DNA of 64,000 bases. Source: Branchiostoma belcheri. Its lineage: Eukaryota > Chordata > Leptocardii > Amphioxiformes > Branchiostomatidae. The notes beneath the pieces are model-generated. The model was not told the DNA's origin, made no database searches, and saw only the letters and a list, made by a program, of their open reading frames with translations. Every line of letters starts with the position of its first letter. The stretch's first letter is position 1. Shown here piece after piece: positions 24,446-35,499 of the stretch. Made by a program: the position numbers and the translations under genes. The stretch spans positions 2,262,842 to 2,326,841 of the forward strand of contig NW_017802713.1 in NCBI RefSeq assembly GCF_001625305.1, given 5' to 3'.

Positions 24446-25162
24446 ATGGGTTCACCACACCACGAAGTGGGTGTGGTGAAACCATATTGCTTTTTCTGGT
24501 GTTTCTTCTTCTTCTCCTCCTCCTCCTCCTCCTTCTTCTCCTGCCATTTTTTAAATGGATTCAGCTTCTTCATTTTAGGGCCTAAGGTCCTGAAATTTGG
24601 TATGGAGGTACAGTGGGCAAATACCCTTAGGCGTTTTTTAAATTTTTGTGATATAGGCTTTTACAATAGTTTTATTTGAGTTTTTTGGCTGTGTTATAGC
24701 AAATGTATTACTGTGTTAGTGTGTCATGTTTACCACGTTTGGGTATGAGTCATCACAATGGAATGCAGGGCATCAACCAATAGGCATGCAGCTTTCCTCT
24801 ATTCTTCTTGCTGATTGGCTGTTGGGATTTAACTTGATTAACACCTGAACAGAGCATTTCCACCTGCACAGAGCATTTCTTGCTGATTGGCTGTTGGGAT
24901 TTAACTTGATTAACACCTGCACAGAGCATTTCCATACTGACAGTACATGTATGTCTGTTTGCATTATGCAATTAAAAATCCTAACCAATAAAGTAGGGAA
25001 TAGCTATCCAACTGTTGTTTTAGTCGTATGTTACTTCATATTATAGTTATATCAATGTAAATCATTGTTTTCCCTTGTGTTTCTCATTCTTTCCCTGCCA
25101 TGTCGTAAAATGTGGTGAACCCATCGCTGTATTTGCTCCAAAGCAAATATTGGCCTTTCTAG
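24446..25162 (+). mobile_element. Helentron/Helitron2-like non-autonomous element, long family, copy 1
   Basis: The 5' end ATGGGTTCACCACACC can fold with GGTGTGGTGAAACCAT just inside. The same terminal sequence recurs inverted near the 3' end (TGTGGTGAACCCAT, 25111-25124). The 3' end has the perfect hairpin ATTTGCT-CCAA-AGCAAAT (25131-25148), a 10-base spacer, and CTAG (25159-25162). TT is present on both outer sides. It splits a repeat unit whose intact form (TAATTGCTTAATG) is seen at 21650-21665 and 21963-21978. No ORF for Rep/helicase, so it is non-autonomous. Confidence 0.8.
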
Positions 25163-25345
25163 TTGCTTATGTGATTTGCCCACAATCATGCCTACATTTG
25201 TATAATATGCAGTTTAAATGTTACATTTCAGACAAAAACAGACCCCATAGAAAAACTTTGACCGTCAACTATAAACATCTTTGTCTGACAGTGAAAAATG
25301 TCCAACAGTCCACAGCTGTTGCAAGTTGCATTTGTACTTGAACAG

Positions 25346-25384
25346 AGAAAAAAATCCGAGAACCAACAAATTAAATTGGTGTGG
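25346..25384. mobile_element. Family P MITE terminal fragment
   Basis: Only the right end ACCAACAAATTAAATTGGTG to GGCC, followed by TAA, is present. Confidence 0.55.
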
Positions 25385-25763
25385 CCTAAACTCCTCTTCT
25401 TCTTCTGTCTATAACTTCTGTCTTGAAAATCTCATTAAGAAGCCCTTAAAAAGACTTGTCATGAGTAATGTGTAAAGAGGAGGTCCTTGTAAATCAGTGT
25501 TTGAATGATTCAAGACGTGTCACAAGTAATGTTCCCAGTTCTTCTTGACTTACTGACAGCCTCACACCCTGAGGATTTCAAACATCCTAAAACGTCGCCG
25601 GCTCTGACACAAGTCATAACTCAAGACTTAAACTGCAGTGGTGACTGATGGACGGGGTTTAAGTGCCAATTTATGGTCAAACTTAAGATTCTGAAGATTG
25701 CTTATCTAGATAATATAGTAAGAAGAAATTATACGAGCGCCAAAATATTGTATAACCATATTA

Positions 25764-26852
25764 GGCCACACCAATTTAATTTCTTGGTTAACGGATTTGC
25801 CCGCTTATTTTTTTTCTGATTTGCAAAAAAAATAAAATTCAGAATCAACTACAAAATGCTCATATTTTGCCCTGAACAGTTGAAAACAGTCCTTTTCTTC
25901 CTAGTCGTTACAGTTATTCCATCTTTCAATGCAGTGGTTTCATTAAAAGTTCAAAATTCATTGTTTAAATTTTGAACCAGCCTGATGTGTTGACTTCATG
26001 GCTCCTATCGCACCATTTTGGGCCATAATAGGAGGACTAGGCTTGTTTTTATGGGTTCACCACACCACGAAGTGGTGGTGAACCCATATTGCTTTTTCTG
26101 ATGTTTCTTCTCCTCCTTCTCCTTCTCCTGCCATTTTTTAAATGGATTCAGCTTCTTCATTTTAGGGCCTAAGGTCCTGAAATTTGGTATGGAGGTACAG
26201 TGGGCAAATACCCCTAGGCGTTTTTAAATTTTTGTGATACAGGCTTTTAGAATGGTTTTATTTGAGTTTTTTGGCTGTGTTATAGCAAATGTATTACTGA
26301 GTTAGTGTGCAGTGTTACCACATTTGGGCATGAGTCATCACAATGGAATGCAGGGCATCAACCAATAGGCATGCAGCTTTCCTCTATTCTCCTTGCTGAT
26401 TGGCTGTTGGAATTTAACAGGCTTAACTTAATTAATACCTGCTCAGATCCATTCCATACTGACAGTATGTCTGTATTCAAGTCTTGGTAGGTATTTCAAG
26501 CTTTCCTGCTCCAGCATTGGAATGCGGGGCATGAACACTTCTTTTTTTCTTGAAAATCAACAGTTTGCATTATGCAATTAAAAATCCTAACCAATAATGT
26601 AGGGAATAGCTATCCAACTGTTGTAGTCTTAGTTGTATGTTACTTCATACTATAGTTATATCAATGTAAAGCATTGTTTTCCCTTGTGTTTCTCATTCTT
26701 TCCCTGCCATGTCGTAAAATGTGGTGAAGCCATTGCTGTATTTGCTCCAAAGCAAATGTCGGCCTTTCTAGTTATTTTTATTTTTTTTCGCCCGCCTGCT
26801 CCATTATTTTTATAGAAAAATCCATTAACCAAGAAATTAAATTGGTGTGGCC
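25764..26852. mobile_element. PIF/Harbinger-like MITE, family P, interrupted by a Helentron
   Basis: TTA flanks both ends (25761-25763, 26853-26855). Left TIR GGCCACACCAATTTAATTTC and right TIR complement at 26815-26852. The interior is split by 26051-26771. Without that insertion it matches 13493-13839. Confidence 0.8.
26051..26771 (+). mobile_element. Helentron/Helitron2-like non-autonomous element, long family, copy 2
   Basis: 721 bp, similar to 24446-25162 over its length. The 5' stem ATGGGTTCACCAC pairs with GTGGTGAACCCAT. The 3' hairpin ATTTGCT-CCAA-AGCAAAT is at 26740-26757 and CTAG at 26768-26771. TT lies outside both ends. It is inserted inside a Harbinger-like MITE (25764-26852); the uninterrupted MITE is at 13493-13839. 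Confidence 0.82.
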
Positions 26853-27282
26853 TTAGTCTAAGAGACCTTACACAAGAAAAACAATTACTCAAGCAACTGG
26901 ATAGATTTTGAAAACTGTCATGTTTCAAGTAGCATCCACTACTTTTCGTCAATCACTTGCGTGTCTCATTACTAGTACCTGGATGTCTTAACCTTCATTG
27001 ACATACAGCCTTAGAGAAAGTACTTTATTTTTACCACTGTTTGAATGAATGAAACTTAACATATTGAAAATCTTGATATGTTGTTGGTAGTTTTATTTTC
27101 ACAGTGTTGTGACTCTTCACCATGAAATCAAGATACCGCAAATATGTGTTTTAAAATTTGACTGCTCAGAAAACAATGGCAAAAACCTGACTTATCGTGA
27201 CAGTGAAATAAAACAACAGTGAATGTATACATACGAGTACAAGTACCAAATATAAAGAAAGAAAAGAAAGTGATCTCAGTCC

Positions 27283-27553
27283 AGTTTAGCTCATTGAAGA
27301 GCTAATCTTCCACTGGTCGTGACAGAGAACACAGACGCTATGTACAGTATTTACAGGTTCATTGTACCAGGGAAATTCCCCTAGCTCTTTTCGACAAGCA
27401 CACAGTGGACCACGGTTAACGTCCCGTCCGAAGGACTGCGACCCTAAACAGTAGTAGCGGCATGTCGGATGAGCGACAACAGCCGGGATTCGAACTCCCA
27501 ACTTCTTAGTCCAGAGGCAGGATCACTAACCACTGGACTACGCACGCTACTCC
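27283..27553 (-). mobile_element. tRNA-derived SINE, family C, copy 1
   Basis: On the minus strand: A-box TAGTCCAGTGG (complement of 27530-27540), B-box GTTCGAATCC (complement of 27486-27495), then a body with GGACGGGACGTTAACCGTGG and CTAGGGGAATTTCCC. The tail is near 27290. Confidence 0.78.
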
Positions 27554-27889
27554 AATTGTATAATTGTATAACCGTTAGAGAACATACACAACAAAATAGT
27601 TATAATTACTCAAGCAGCTAGATTCACTTTCCACAAAAAACAGTGGAATAAACTACGGCAAAAATAAATGCATTTTTTACAGTAATTGGAAGTATACCAC
27701 ACCACCCCCCTCACCCCTTTGTTATACATGTAGGTGGGCAACATCCATTCAAAGTAAATACTGCCCAAACTGCACACTTTATCATATTATGGCCCATTAA
27801 AGAAGGAAATGCCAGGCTCATGTGCTGCCTTACAGATAAATCCTCGGACTGCCAAACGCTCCCTCGGGCGTTGTAAGAAGCACAGGCAA

Positions 27890-28175
27890 TGATCCGAATG
27901 GCCTTTTGTCTTTTCCTTATCACCAAGTGAACTTGGATGTTATAGATTCATAAAAGGTGTATTCTGGAGTATATGCATCTCTGTTGTTGATATAGAAATA
28001 TAATATCTTGATATGTTTTCATTGTACACCAAAGCAGGGTAACTGATCCGAATGGCCTTTTGTCTTTTTTTCCTTATCACCAAGTTTAGTGAACAAGGAT
28101 TTTATAGATTCATAAAAGGTGTATTCTGGAGTATATGTGTCTCTGTTAACGTTGTTAAAATAGAAATGTATCTTG
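27890..28175 (+). repeat. Two-copy repeat, about 155 bp
   Basis: GATCCGAATGGCCTTTTGTC...TTATAGATTCATAAAAGGTG...TATTCTGGAGTATATG occurs at 27893 and 28046. Confidence 0.7.
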
Positions 28176-28274
28176 ACATGTTTTTATTATCTAAGCTGTA
28201 CTGTACTTCACTATGTTCACTGCAGCAAAATTCCACGGTCTGAGAAAAATAGATATGTTCATGGAACTATATAT

Positions 28275-28525
28275 TAGGATTGAGGTGTTCAAGAATTAAT
28301 TCTTTCCTAGAACTATCGCAGAGTGGAACTCACTGTCACCAAGTACAGTAGGGGCATTGTCACTAGATAGCTTTAAACAAAGTCTAGAGCTAGAACTAGA
28401 AGTTCAAGGGTTAGGTGTAACAAGTCGATTGGTGTAATGTAGCCAGCTGCCATCACGCCGCGTGCCTGCGAAGCTGGTGTGTTACGCCAAAAGGCGGTTA
28501 TACTGGCTATACAGATACAGATATT
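28275..28525 (+). mobile_element. Non-LTR retrotransposon 3' end (ATACAG-tailed family), copy 1
   Basis: Carries the RT C-terminal tail signature [11 protein letters not shown] in degraded form, then a 3' UTR with GTAGCCAGCTGCC, CTGGTGTGTTACGCC and GGCTATACAGATACAGAT. The SFFPRTI...WNSLP signature is typical of CR1/L2/Jockey-type elements. All copies here are short and 5'-truncated. Confidence 0.75.
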
Positions 28526-28969
28526 ATATAATATATTCACGGTGGCAACAGGTGCAGGAAAAAGAAAGTCCAGGAATTATTTGTTAACTGTAATGGTAGG
28601 TTCACAGTACAGAAGTGACAGTGAAAACAGTGAACATAACTTACAGTACAGTGCAAAAATCAGGAATTACAGTATATATATATATTACGTAACTGATGGG
28701 CATTCTTACAGAGTTAGAATTAAACTGCAGAATGATCCATGGAATAGAATTTGCAGTCTATAAATCTTGCATTATGAAAAAATGGATTTTTCAAAAGATT
28801 CAATATGTCAGCAGGATGAAAATCATACTTACAGTACTACAATGCTGAACTTTATTCTAACACAAAGGGCACACAAGGATCGAATTTTCAACGACCACAG
28901 TCGCCTTCATCAGGATAAGTAATGACCAATCACTTCCAAATGTAAAACTGCAAGAGTTACAGATTACCT
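28526..28969. other. Intergenic, nothing certain
   Basis: A TTCTAACACAAAGGG...TTCATCAGGATAAG stretch at 28855-28925 looks like one arm of the TCCAACACA-type elements. Confidence 0.4.
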
Positions 28970-29315
28970 GAATCTGTATCTGTAGAGCCGGTACAACCGC
29001 CTTTCAGCGTAACACACCAGCTTCTGTATCTGTATAGCCGGTACCCGGTATAACTGCCTTTCGGCGTAACACACCAGCTTCTGTATCTGTATAGCCGGTA
29101 TAACTACCTTTCGGCATAACACACCAGCTTCTGTATCTGTATAGCCGGTATAACTGCCTTTCGGCGTAACACACCAGCTTTGCAGACACGCGGCGCGGCG
29201 GCAGCTGGCTACATTACACCGACTGACTTGTTAACCTAAACCTTGAACATCTAAGTTCTAAACATTGTTTAAAGCTATCTAATGACGATGCACCTACTGT
29301 ACTTGGTGTCACCAA
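28970..29315 (-). mobile_element. ATACAG-tailed non-LTR 3' end, copy 2, with tandemly amplified tail
   Basis: The reverse-strand copy of the same 3' end. The segment CTGGTGTGTTACGCCGAAAG to GGCTATACAGATACAGA is present about four times in a row (about 28975-29190), where other copies have one. Confidence 0.75.
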
Positions 29316-30350
29316 CACAGATGAGTTTCCAAGCAATTTCATACTTTTACTTTCATGCTTAGTTCTGTTTTTAATTCATTCTTCATTTTCTTTGATGGGC
29401 TACGAATACTGTACCCCCTCCTAGAACATTTCAAGTGGGATAGCCCAAGCTTCAACTTCTAATCTATTCCATTTCATCAAGAGGCTATTTTGCTATCATT
29501 CCTTGTAATTAAAACAACCTTTTCCACTCCTTTGCCATTATTTGGCTATTATTTTCTTTTTATGAAGACTGTATTTGACTGCTATGCATTTAAATCAGGC
29601 CTTGCATGGCTTACTGGTGTGCTGTGACAAACGATGGGCTGCTATCTCTGAGATACAGGCAGCCAGCCCTGCATTTCGCACTGACAAAATAGTAGGTTGG
29701 GAGGTGAGAGCGATACGCGCGTACCATTCATGTTCAACTCTAACCTTCCATTATTTTCTACTTTCCCTCGTCCATCTTTTTTCTTCCTTTCAGAAGAGGT
29801 AGAAACTACGTCAAAAAACCTGTTGGCATTTCAAAACACAGTCTTTGCCGAGGGCTTCAAAAGCATCATTGATTTTTAAGGCTTCTCAGTTCACTAGATG
29901 GTAATGCTGATTGACTGTTGAGCAACCAAAATTGATCTGTAATAATACGAAAACTATGATGCAAAATATACATTGTAACAGACAACAACTTGATGATATA
30001 AAAGACGTAAAACAATTTATTCTTTATCTACAAAATTCATATTGAGAGGCTTTCAAATGTTTAGTCACTCCTTGGTTGCAATCTCTTTAAAGGGGACCCA
30101 AAATGCTGTGATACCCAAAGGCAAAATGAATACAAAAATCTATTAAAAGATCATCATATCGATAAGACTACATCATTCAAACTATCTGATTTTCAAAGCC
30201 TGTACATTTGTCTTTTTTTGGGCTTCAATATTTTAGTACAAGCCCATTTTTTCTGCTTGATCTCTGAGCCCAGGGCAGTACATATTTATTGATCCCAAAT
30301 CTGTACTAAGTCTATTCCATGCTCCCTAGCCATGACACAAGACCAGAACA
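29316..30350. other. Intergenic, nothing recognised
   Basis: Frames up to 75 codons. No repeat copy or gene signal found. Confidence 0.5.
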
Positions 30351-30411
30351 GGCCTCAAAATTAACTTTCCTTCCTACAGTCCCAGCACTGACCCCAAAAT
30401 AAATTCAATTA

Positions 30412-30817
30412 GGCCACGCCAATTTAATTTGTTGCTTCTCAGATCGCCCTGTCCATTTTTTTCTGATTTACAAAANNNNNNNNNNNNNNNNNNNNCTTAA
30501 AAAAATTTTTTTTCTAAATTAACTGCAAAATGCTCAATGAAAGACATATTTTGGGTCCAACGTTTGAAGAAAGTCCTTTTCTTCCTAGTTGTTAAAAGTT
30601 TTTCAATGTAACAATGCAATTTTGTTTCATTAAAAGTTCAAAATCTATTGTTTTAATTATAAACCAGCCTGGTATGTTCACTTCATGGCTCATATAGTAA
30701 CATTCCGGCTATCATGGGGTGCCTTGGCTTGTTTTTTCTTTATTTTTATTTCGCCCTGTCGCTTCATATTTTTTTCAGAAAAAAATCCGAGAAACAACAA
30801 ATTAAATTGGTGTGGCC
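30412..30817. mobile_element. PIF/Harbinger-like MITE, family P, with assembly gap
   Basis: TTA on both sides (30409-30411, 30818-30820). TIRs GGCCACGCCAATTTAATT and the complement at the right. Contains the 20-N gap in its poly(A)/poly(T)-rich segment, probably an unresolved homopolymer. Confidence 0.78.
30476..30495. other. Assembly gap, 20 N
   Basis: Twenty N characters between A-rich runs inside a MITE. Confidence 1.
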
Positions 30818-31099
30818 TTAAGTGAGGATGAACTGTCCTAACCTGTTTTTGGGAAGTATTGTATGACTTCAACTTGAAGTCAACTTTATTTTGCTTATGT
30901 TCACTCCCAGGCGCACTATAATCGCAGAGTAGACAGGAAATTTGGGGGACTTTTCCGGATCCAAAACCCAGGACGTGTGCCTGATAAACAAAGGAAGGGC
31001 TGACATTCTGAAGTTGATTACTTTTCTATTGTCCCATTGTCCAAAAGTGCCTTGTCTTAGCCTAAATTTTAGTGGTCAGTTGCCATTGGACCACCCTTA

Positions 31100-31337
31100 G
31101 GCCACACCGACTTAATTTTATGGAATTTATGAATCGGCACTGTATGTATAGACTGAGTTCTTGAGTCATGGAGCTTCGGTAGCCTGGTTGCCTGGCTCCG
31201 TATTGTCGCTAACTACCATGGACTACCCAGGCCTAGAGCCAGGCCAGAGCCTCGGTAGACATGATCTTTTTTTTTTTAGGACAGGCGAAAATCAATGCAT
31301 GCACGGATGTCATCCATAAAATTAAGTCGGTGTGGCC
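31100..31337. mobile_element. Family Q MITE, short complete copy
   Basis: TTA at 31097-31099 and 31338-31340. TIRs GGCCACACCGACTTAATTTT and inverse. The interior has a GGCTCCGTATTG...CAGGCCTAGAGCCAGGCC palindromic block, seen inverted at 63605-63725. Confidence 0.75.
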
Positions 31338-31599
31338 TTAATTTTGAGTGCTTGAGACCAAGCATTCCGATCATCCCACCAACATTCAGGCGCTTCTAAC
31401 TACACAGCATAAAACCACAAACAGCATTTGTTCCATTAAAACTCATCCCTTTTTGATTAGCCAACAGATCCTTTTATTACGAGTGAGCTTATGGTCATAT
31501 CCGCAAAACCATTGTACGGCTAATAAGAATGATTGGATTTACCACCCACTACAGTGGGTAAGGGTGAGCCTGTTCAACCGATCATCCTAAAATCATCTG

Positions 31600-32740
31600 G
31601 CCGTAAACAATCTTAGTTATAACTCACCTACGTCATATATTATATGTGGAAGACTTTCTGCCTTAACCCTCACAATGTCATGTTTAGATCATAAAGTCTT
31701 GTTGTTGTAATCTGTTCTTCCATAGAGACTAGAGAGGATTCAAGTATGTATCATCTGGCCATAAATACAATTTTAGTTATAACTCGCCTACGTCATAATA
31801 TTATATGCAGAAGACTTAAGCTTTCTGCCTTAACCCTATAGCTAAGTCACAATGTCAAGTTTAGATCCTAAAGTCTCGTTGTAATCTTTTCTTCCATAGA
31901 GAGGATTCAAGTAGAATGTATAAAAGAATCATCTGGCCGTATACGATTTTAGTTATAACTCACCTACGTCATATATTATATGCGGAAGACTTTCTGCCTT
32001 AACCCTAAGTCACAATGTCAAGTTTAGATCCTAAAGTCTCATTGTAATCTGTTCTTCCACAGAGAGGATTCAAGTAGATATAATGTATCATCTGGCCATA
32101 AACGATTTTACTGTTGTAACTCACCTACATCATACATTTTGTATATCATATGTGGAAGACTTTCTGCCTTAACCCTAAGTCACAATGTCAAGTTTAAGGT
32201 CATAAAGTCTTGTTGTAATCTGTTCTTCTACTGAGAGGATTCAAGTAGAATGTATATTAAAAGAATGATCTGGTATAAGATTTTAGTTACAACTCACCTA
32301 CGTCATATATTATATGCGGAAGACTTTCTGTCTTAACTCTAAGTCACAATGTCAAGTTTAGATCTTAAAGTCTTGTTGTAATCTGTTCTTCCACTGAGAG
32401 GATAAGTAGAATGTATAAAAGAATCATCTGGCCGTATACGATTTTAGTTACAACTCACCTACACATGTACGTCATATTATAAGCAGAAGACTTTCTGCCT
32501 TAAGTTAACCCTCAGTCACAATGTCAAGTTTAGATCCTAAAGTCTTGTTGTAATCTGGTCTTCCAGAGGGAGGATTCAAGTAGGATGTATACGATTTTAG
32601 TTGTAACTAACATAAATTTCTGCATCATACAGTATTCATACTCTTAGTACATGTGAAAGGCTTTCTGTCTTAACCCTCACAATGTTTAGATCACAAAGCC
32701 TTATTGTAATCTGTTCATAGAGAAGATTCTAGACAGTAAC
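31600..32740 (+). repeat. Tandem array, unit about 150-175 bp, seven copies
   Basis: Unit TTAGTTATAACTCACCTACG...GAAGACTTTCTGCCTTAACC...CACAATGTCAAGTTTAGATC...AGGATTCAAGTAGAATGTA. The truncated non-LTR element is inserted at its right edge. Confidence 0.85.
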
Positions 32741-32751
32741 AAAAAGGTTAC

Positions 32752-33637
32752 ATCATCATAGCTTATCGCCAATCCACTCCAGCCAGTTCCGCGCTGCTTC
32801 ATTGGCCTCCTGGAGATCTGTGTCTGTGCAGGTAGGACCAAGCCTGCAGCCGTGCATCAGGTGCTGGATGGTCTGAGGGTCCTCTCCGCAGCTGCAGGTT
32901 GTACTGGTGGACTTGCCCCACCGTGCCAGGTTGTCCCCTGTCCTGGCCACCTTAGCCCTTGCCCGGTTCAGGGCCACCCAGTCCCTTCTGCGCAAGTCTG
33001 TCCCTGGGGGCAGTGTCTCGCTGGGGGGAGGGAGTGCCCTGTTGTTACTTGGGTGACTCTCCTTCCACAGCTCTACCCTGAGGGTCGCTGGTGACATACC
33101 CCCGAGGCGTCGGGCCGTCATGAAGCTGCGGCGGGATTTCAGACGTCGGGGGACCTCCTGGTGTCCGTATAACGGGTGCCTAGGATCACTGAGCTGCTTT
33201 TCTCGCTCTGTCCTTGTCTGGACATCTCGTCGGATGCCAGGTGGGCAGATACTTGCCAGTGTGTGCAGTGCTGACAGGGGGGTAGCCATCAGGTTACCGG
33301 TGATTGAGCGGCAGGCTCTATTCAGCTCCACATCAACCTTGGAAGCGTGGGGTGACCTCTCCCATACTGCGGCGCAGTACTCAGCAGTGGAGTAGCACAA
33401 AGCCAGTGCTGTCTGCTTGAGGGTGTTGGGGTCCGCTCCCCAGCTGGAGTTTACCAGGTTGTAGAGAAGGCTGTTACGGGCAGACACCTTCTTCCTTAGC
33501 TTGGTGACGTGTTCTCTGAAGGACAGAGTCCTGTCAAGGGTGACACCAAGGTACACTGGGTGTGGGGTGTTTTCGAGTTCTTTTCCCTCCCAGGTGATTC
33601 TGAGTTTTCTCGATGCTGCATGGTTAGTGAGGTTTGT
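32752..33637 (-). mobile_element. 5'-truncated non-LTR retrotransposon (CR1/Jockey-like), RT C-terminus to 3' end
   Basis: The minus strand reads from 33637 through an open frame of about 290 residues to a stop at 32756. It covers the end of the RT thumb (TWEGKELENTPHPVYLGVTL and DRTLSFREH), the following helical region, and a C-terminal CSC-GEDPQTIQHLMHGC zinc-knuckle-like motif. Flanks carry a perfect 13-bp direct repeat, ACAAAAAGGTTAC (32739-32751 and 33638-33650), as expected for target-primed reverse transcription. The stop codon lies inside the terminal ATGATGATG repeat, so there is almost no 3' UTR. It sits next to the 31.6-32.7 kb tandem array. Confidence 0.9.
32756..33556 (-). pseudogene. 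Reverse transcriptase C-terminal fragment
   Basis: The 266-codon frame inside the truncated non-LTR element. It starts at an internal Met before YLGVTLDRTLSFREHV. The endonuclease and RT catalytic domains (the YxDD region) are absent, so it cannot be active. The frame is intact, which suggests a young insertion. Confidence 0.9.
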
Positions 33638-33957
33638 ACAAAAAGGTTACCGTACAAGATATTATGATGAAATAAATCAGTGTCTGTGTGTGTCATACTG
33701 ACTCATATATTTTGGTATATTCTATTCATTGTCTGTCATACTGACTCATATCTATTTGTATATTCTATACATTGTCTACCCCGGTATATTTTTCTAATAT
33801 ATTCCAAAGGCCATTATTAAGATGTGCTCCTTCAATCTTAGAAGGGGTGCCTTACCTGTAAAATTTTGTCCAAAATGCTTAGTTTAATATCTAACTGTAA
33901 AATGAGTACTCAAACAATAAAATGACAGGAAATTTCAAGATTTGTGGTCTGCCCTTT

Positions 33958-34530
33958 TTCCATCCATCCATCCAGCCAAGCCTCCTGTGCAGGCCTCCAG
34001 GCAGGTGGGAGTTTTGATACTGCGTTTTTGTACAATTTTTAACGCTTTCTTTTACCAGCCATCCTACAACCAGCCATGGGGTTTGTACGCGCCATGGGGT
34101 GGCTGGTTGTACAAATGTAGGATGGCTGACAACTATATTATGATATTCAAGTGATGAACTGTAATTTGCCCAAACAACTTTTCATAACTATGTTAGGGTG
34201 GTCAACTAGGATGTTTAGTCTTTCCTCCATAATACCGTAAATGTTTGTTAGTATTTCATATTAGTATGTTCATTTGTAATAGATTTTAATTATTTATGCC
34301 AGAAATATTAAGAAAGCAAACTGTACAGCAAGACATAATTTAGCCAACAGCTACAAGTTATTCTACGTTTTCACAAATAAAATCATTTGATTGATTGATT
34401 GATTGGTTGATTGGTTGATTGGTTGATTAATTGATTGATTGATTGAAGAACGCATTAAAAATTCTACAAAACGCAGTATCAAAACTTGATCCCACCCTCC
34501 AGGAGGCCTGCACAGGAGGCTACATCCAGC
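33958..34530. repeat. Foldback element with two nested inverted repeats and a GATT microsatellite
   Basis: Outer arms at about 33975-34045 and 34449-34522 (CCTGTGCAGGCCTCC / GGAGGCCTGCACAGG, AAACGCAGTATCAAAAC). An inner hairpin lies at 34058-34128 (CCATCCTACAACCAGCCATG / CATGGGGTGGCTGGTTGT). The (GATT)n tract is at 34388-34446. Confidence 0.6.
34388..34446 (+). repeat. (GATT)n / (GGTT) microsatellite
   Basis: Tetranucleotide run with a GGTT-interrupted centre. Confidence 0.9.
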
Positions 34531-35499
34531 CTGTCCCCTAGTTGCTGTTTTACAGATGAATTAGCCTGGATGCCATACTTTATGTCCGCTCCAATAGTTC
34601 CGATATACCACCTCCCAATCTGGATGTGCAAAATGTATGGTTCCTAGTAGCAGCAACTGGAGCAGACATTATCTATCCAGGGACTGGCGCCCAGAATCCA
34701 TCGAATCTCAGACCTACTGGTTGATTTATTTAAGTTTACAATGTTTCAGTTTGTAAAAGAATACAGTGCTACTAAATGCTGAATGCCCTCTTTGGGGACA
34801 AGAACATCTATCGCCACAGTAACTAAATGATATTAAAATTTATATTTTGTACTTCTATAAATTTGTTTATTTGTTTATTAAAATTTTCCACCAGATATGT
34901 GGAAGGGGAGGGAGAACAGGTGAAGCACCTTTTCCAGATCCCACCCCAAATTGTACATCAATAAAAACATATAGAAAAACAACATTGGATTTATACACAT
35001 CATACATTTGAACGTACATGTAGTACGTATGTTAAATACAATAGCAAGACCTATAATACTAGTCAGCAATTGGTCTACCTGTATATTGTTGCTTGCTACA
35101 ATAAATGAAGATTTAGAGTAGAGGTCGCATTTCAAAGTTTGAAATTCACGTTTCAAGGCATGAAGTATTGGTGCATGTTGAACTGTCACTTTTGACAAAT
35201 GGTGCGACCACAGCAGACTAATTACATGTACCTGCCCTACTACGCCAGGACATTTCCAAAATGTCATCTTGTGTTTTTCATTATGAGCAATGACGGTTTC
35301 TCATCTGTAAAGCATTACAGACAAGAGGGGAATATCTCATTGTGGTTACAAAATTGGTAAGTGAGACAGCTCGAGGCCTTTCCCTCTTGAGGGTAAACTC
35401 TGTCCAAGCTTATAAGTCAATAGAACAGAGGTAACAACTATTGTCAAGAGAGATACATGTATGCCTCCAGGTTGCTTTTTTTTGGTGGAAGAAGAGCAA
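34531..35499. other. Intergenic, one 129-codon antisense frame of unknown nature
   Basis: Minus frame 35267-34878 has hydrophobic stretches (IGLAIVFNI, LFFYMFLLMYNL) but no recognised family and no splice context. Confidence 0.4.

Larger units (their letters stand above)
30351..31096 (+). mobile_element. Copy of the GTCCCAGCACTG element, split by a Harbinger-like MITE
   Basis: The left part 30351-30411 (AGGCCTCAAAATTAACTT, then CCCAGCACTG) and the right part 30818-31096 (AAGTGAGGATGAACTGTCC...) join across the MITE at 30412-30817. The uninterrupted order is visible at 46062-46380. Confidence 0.55.

Noticed and set aside
24447-24679. ORF with a poly-Ser/Phe run
   Set aside because: A (TCT/TCC)n tract inside the Helentron-like element.
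33120-33395. Plus-strand ORFs over 32852-33395
   Set aside because: Antisense shadows of the reverse-transcriptase fragment.
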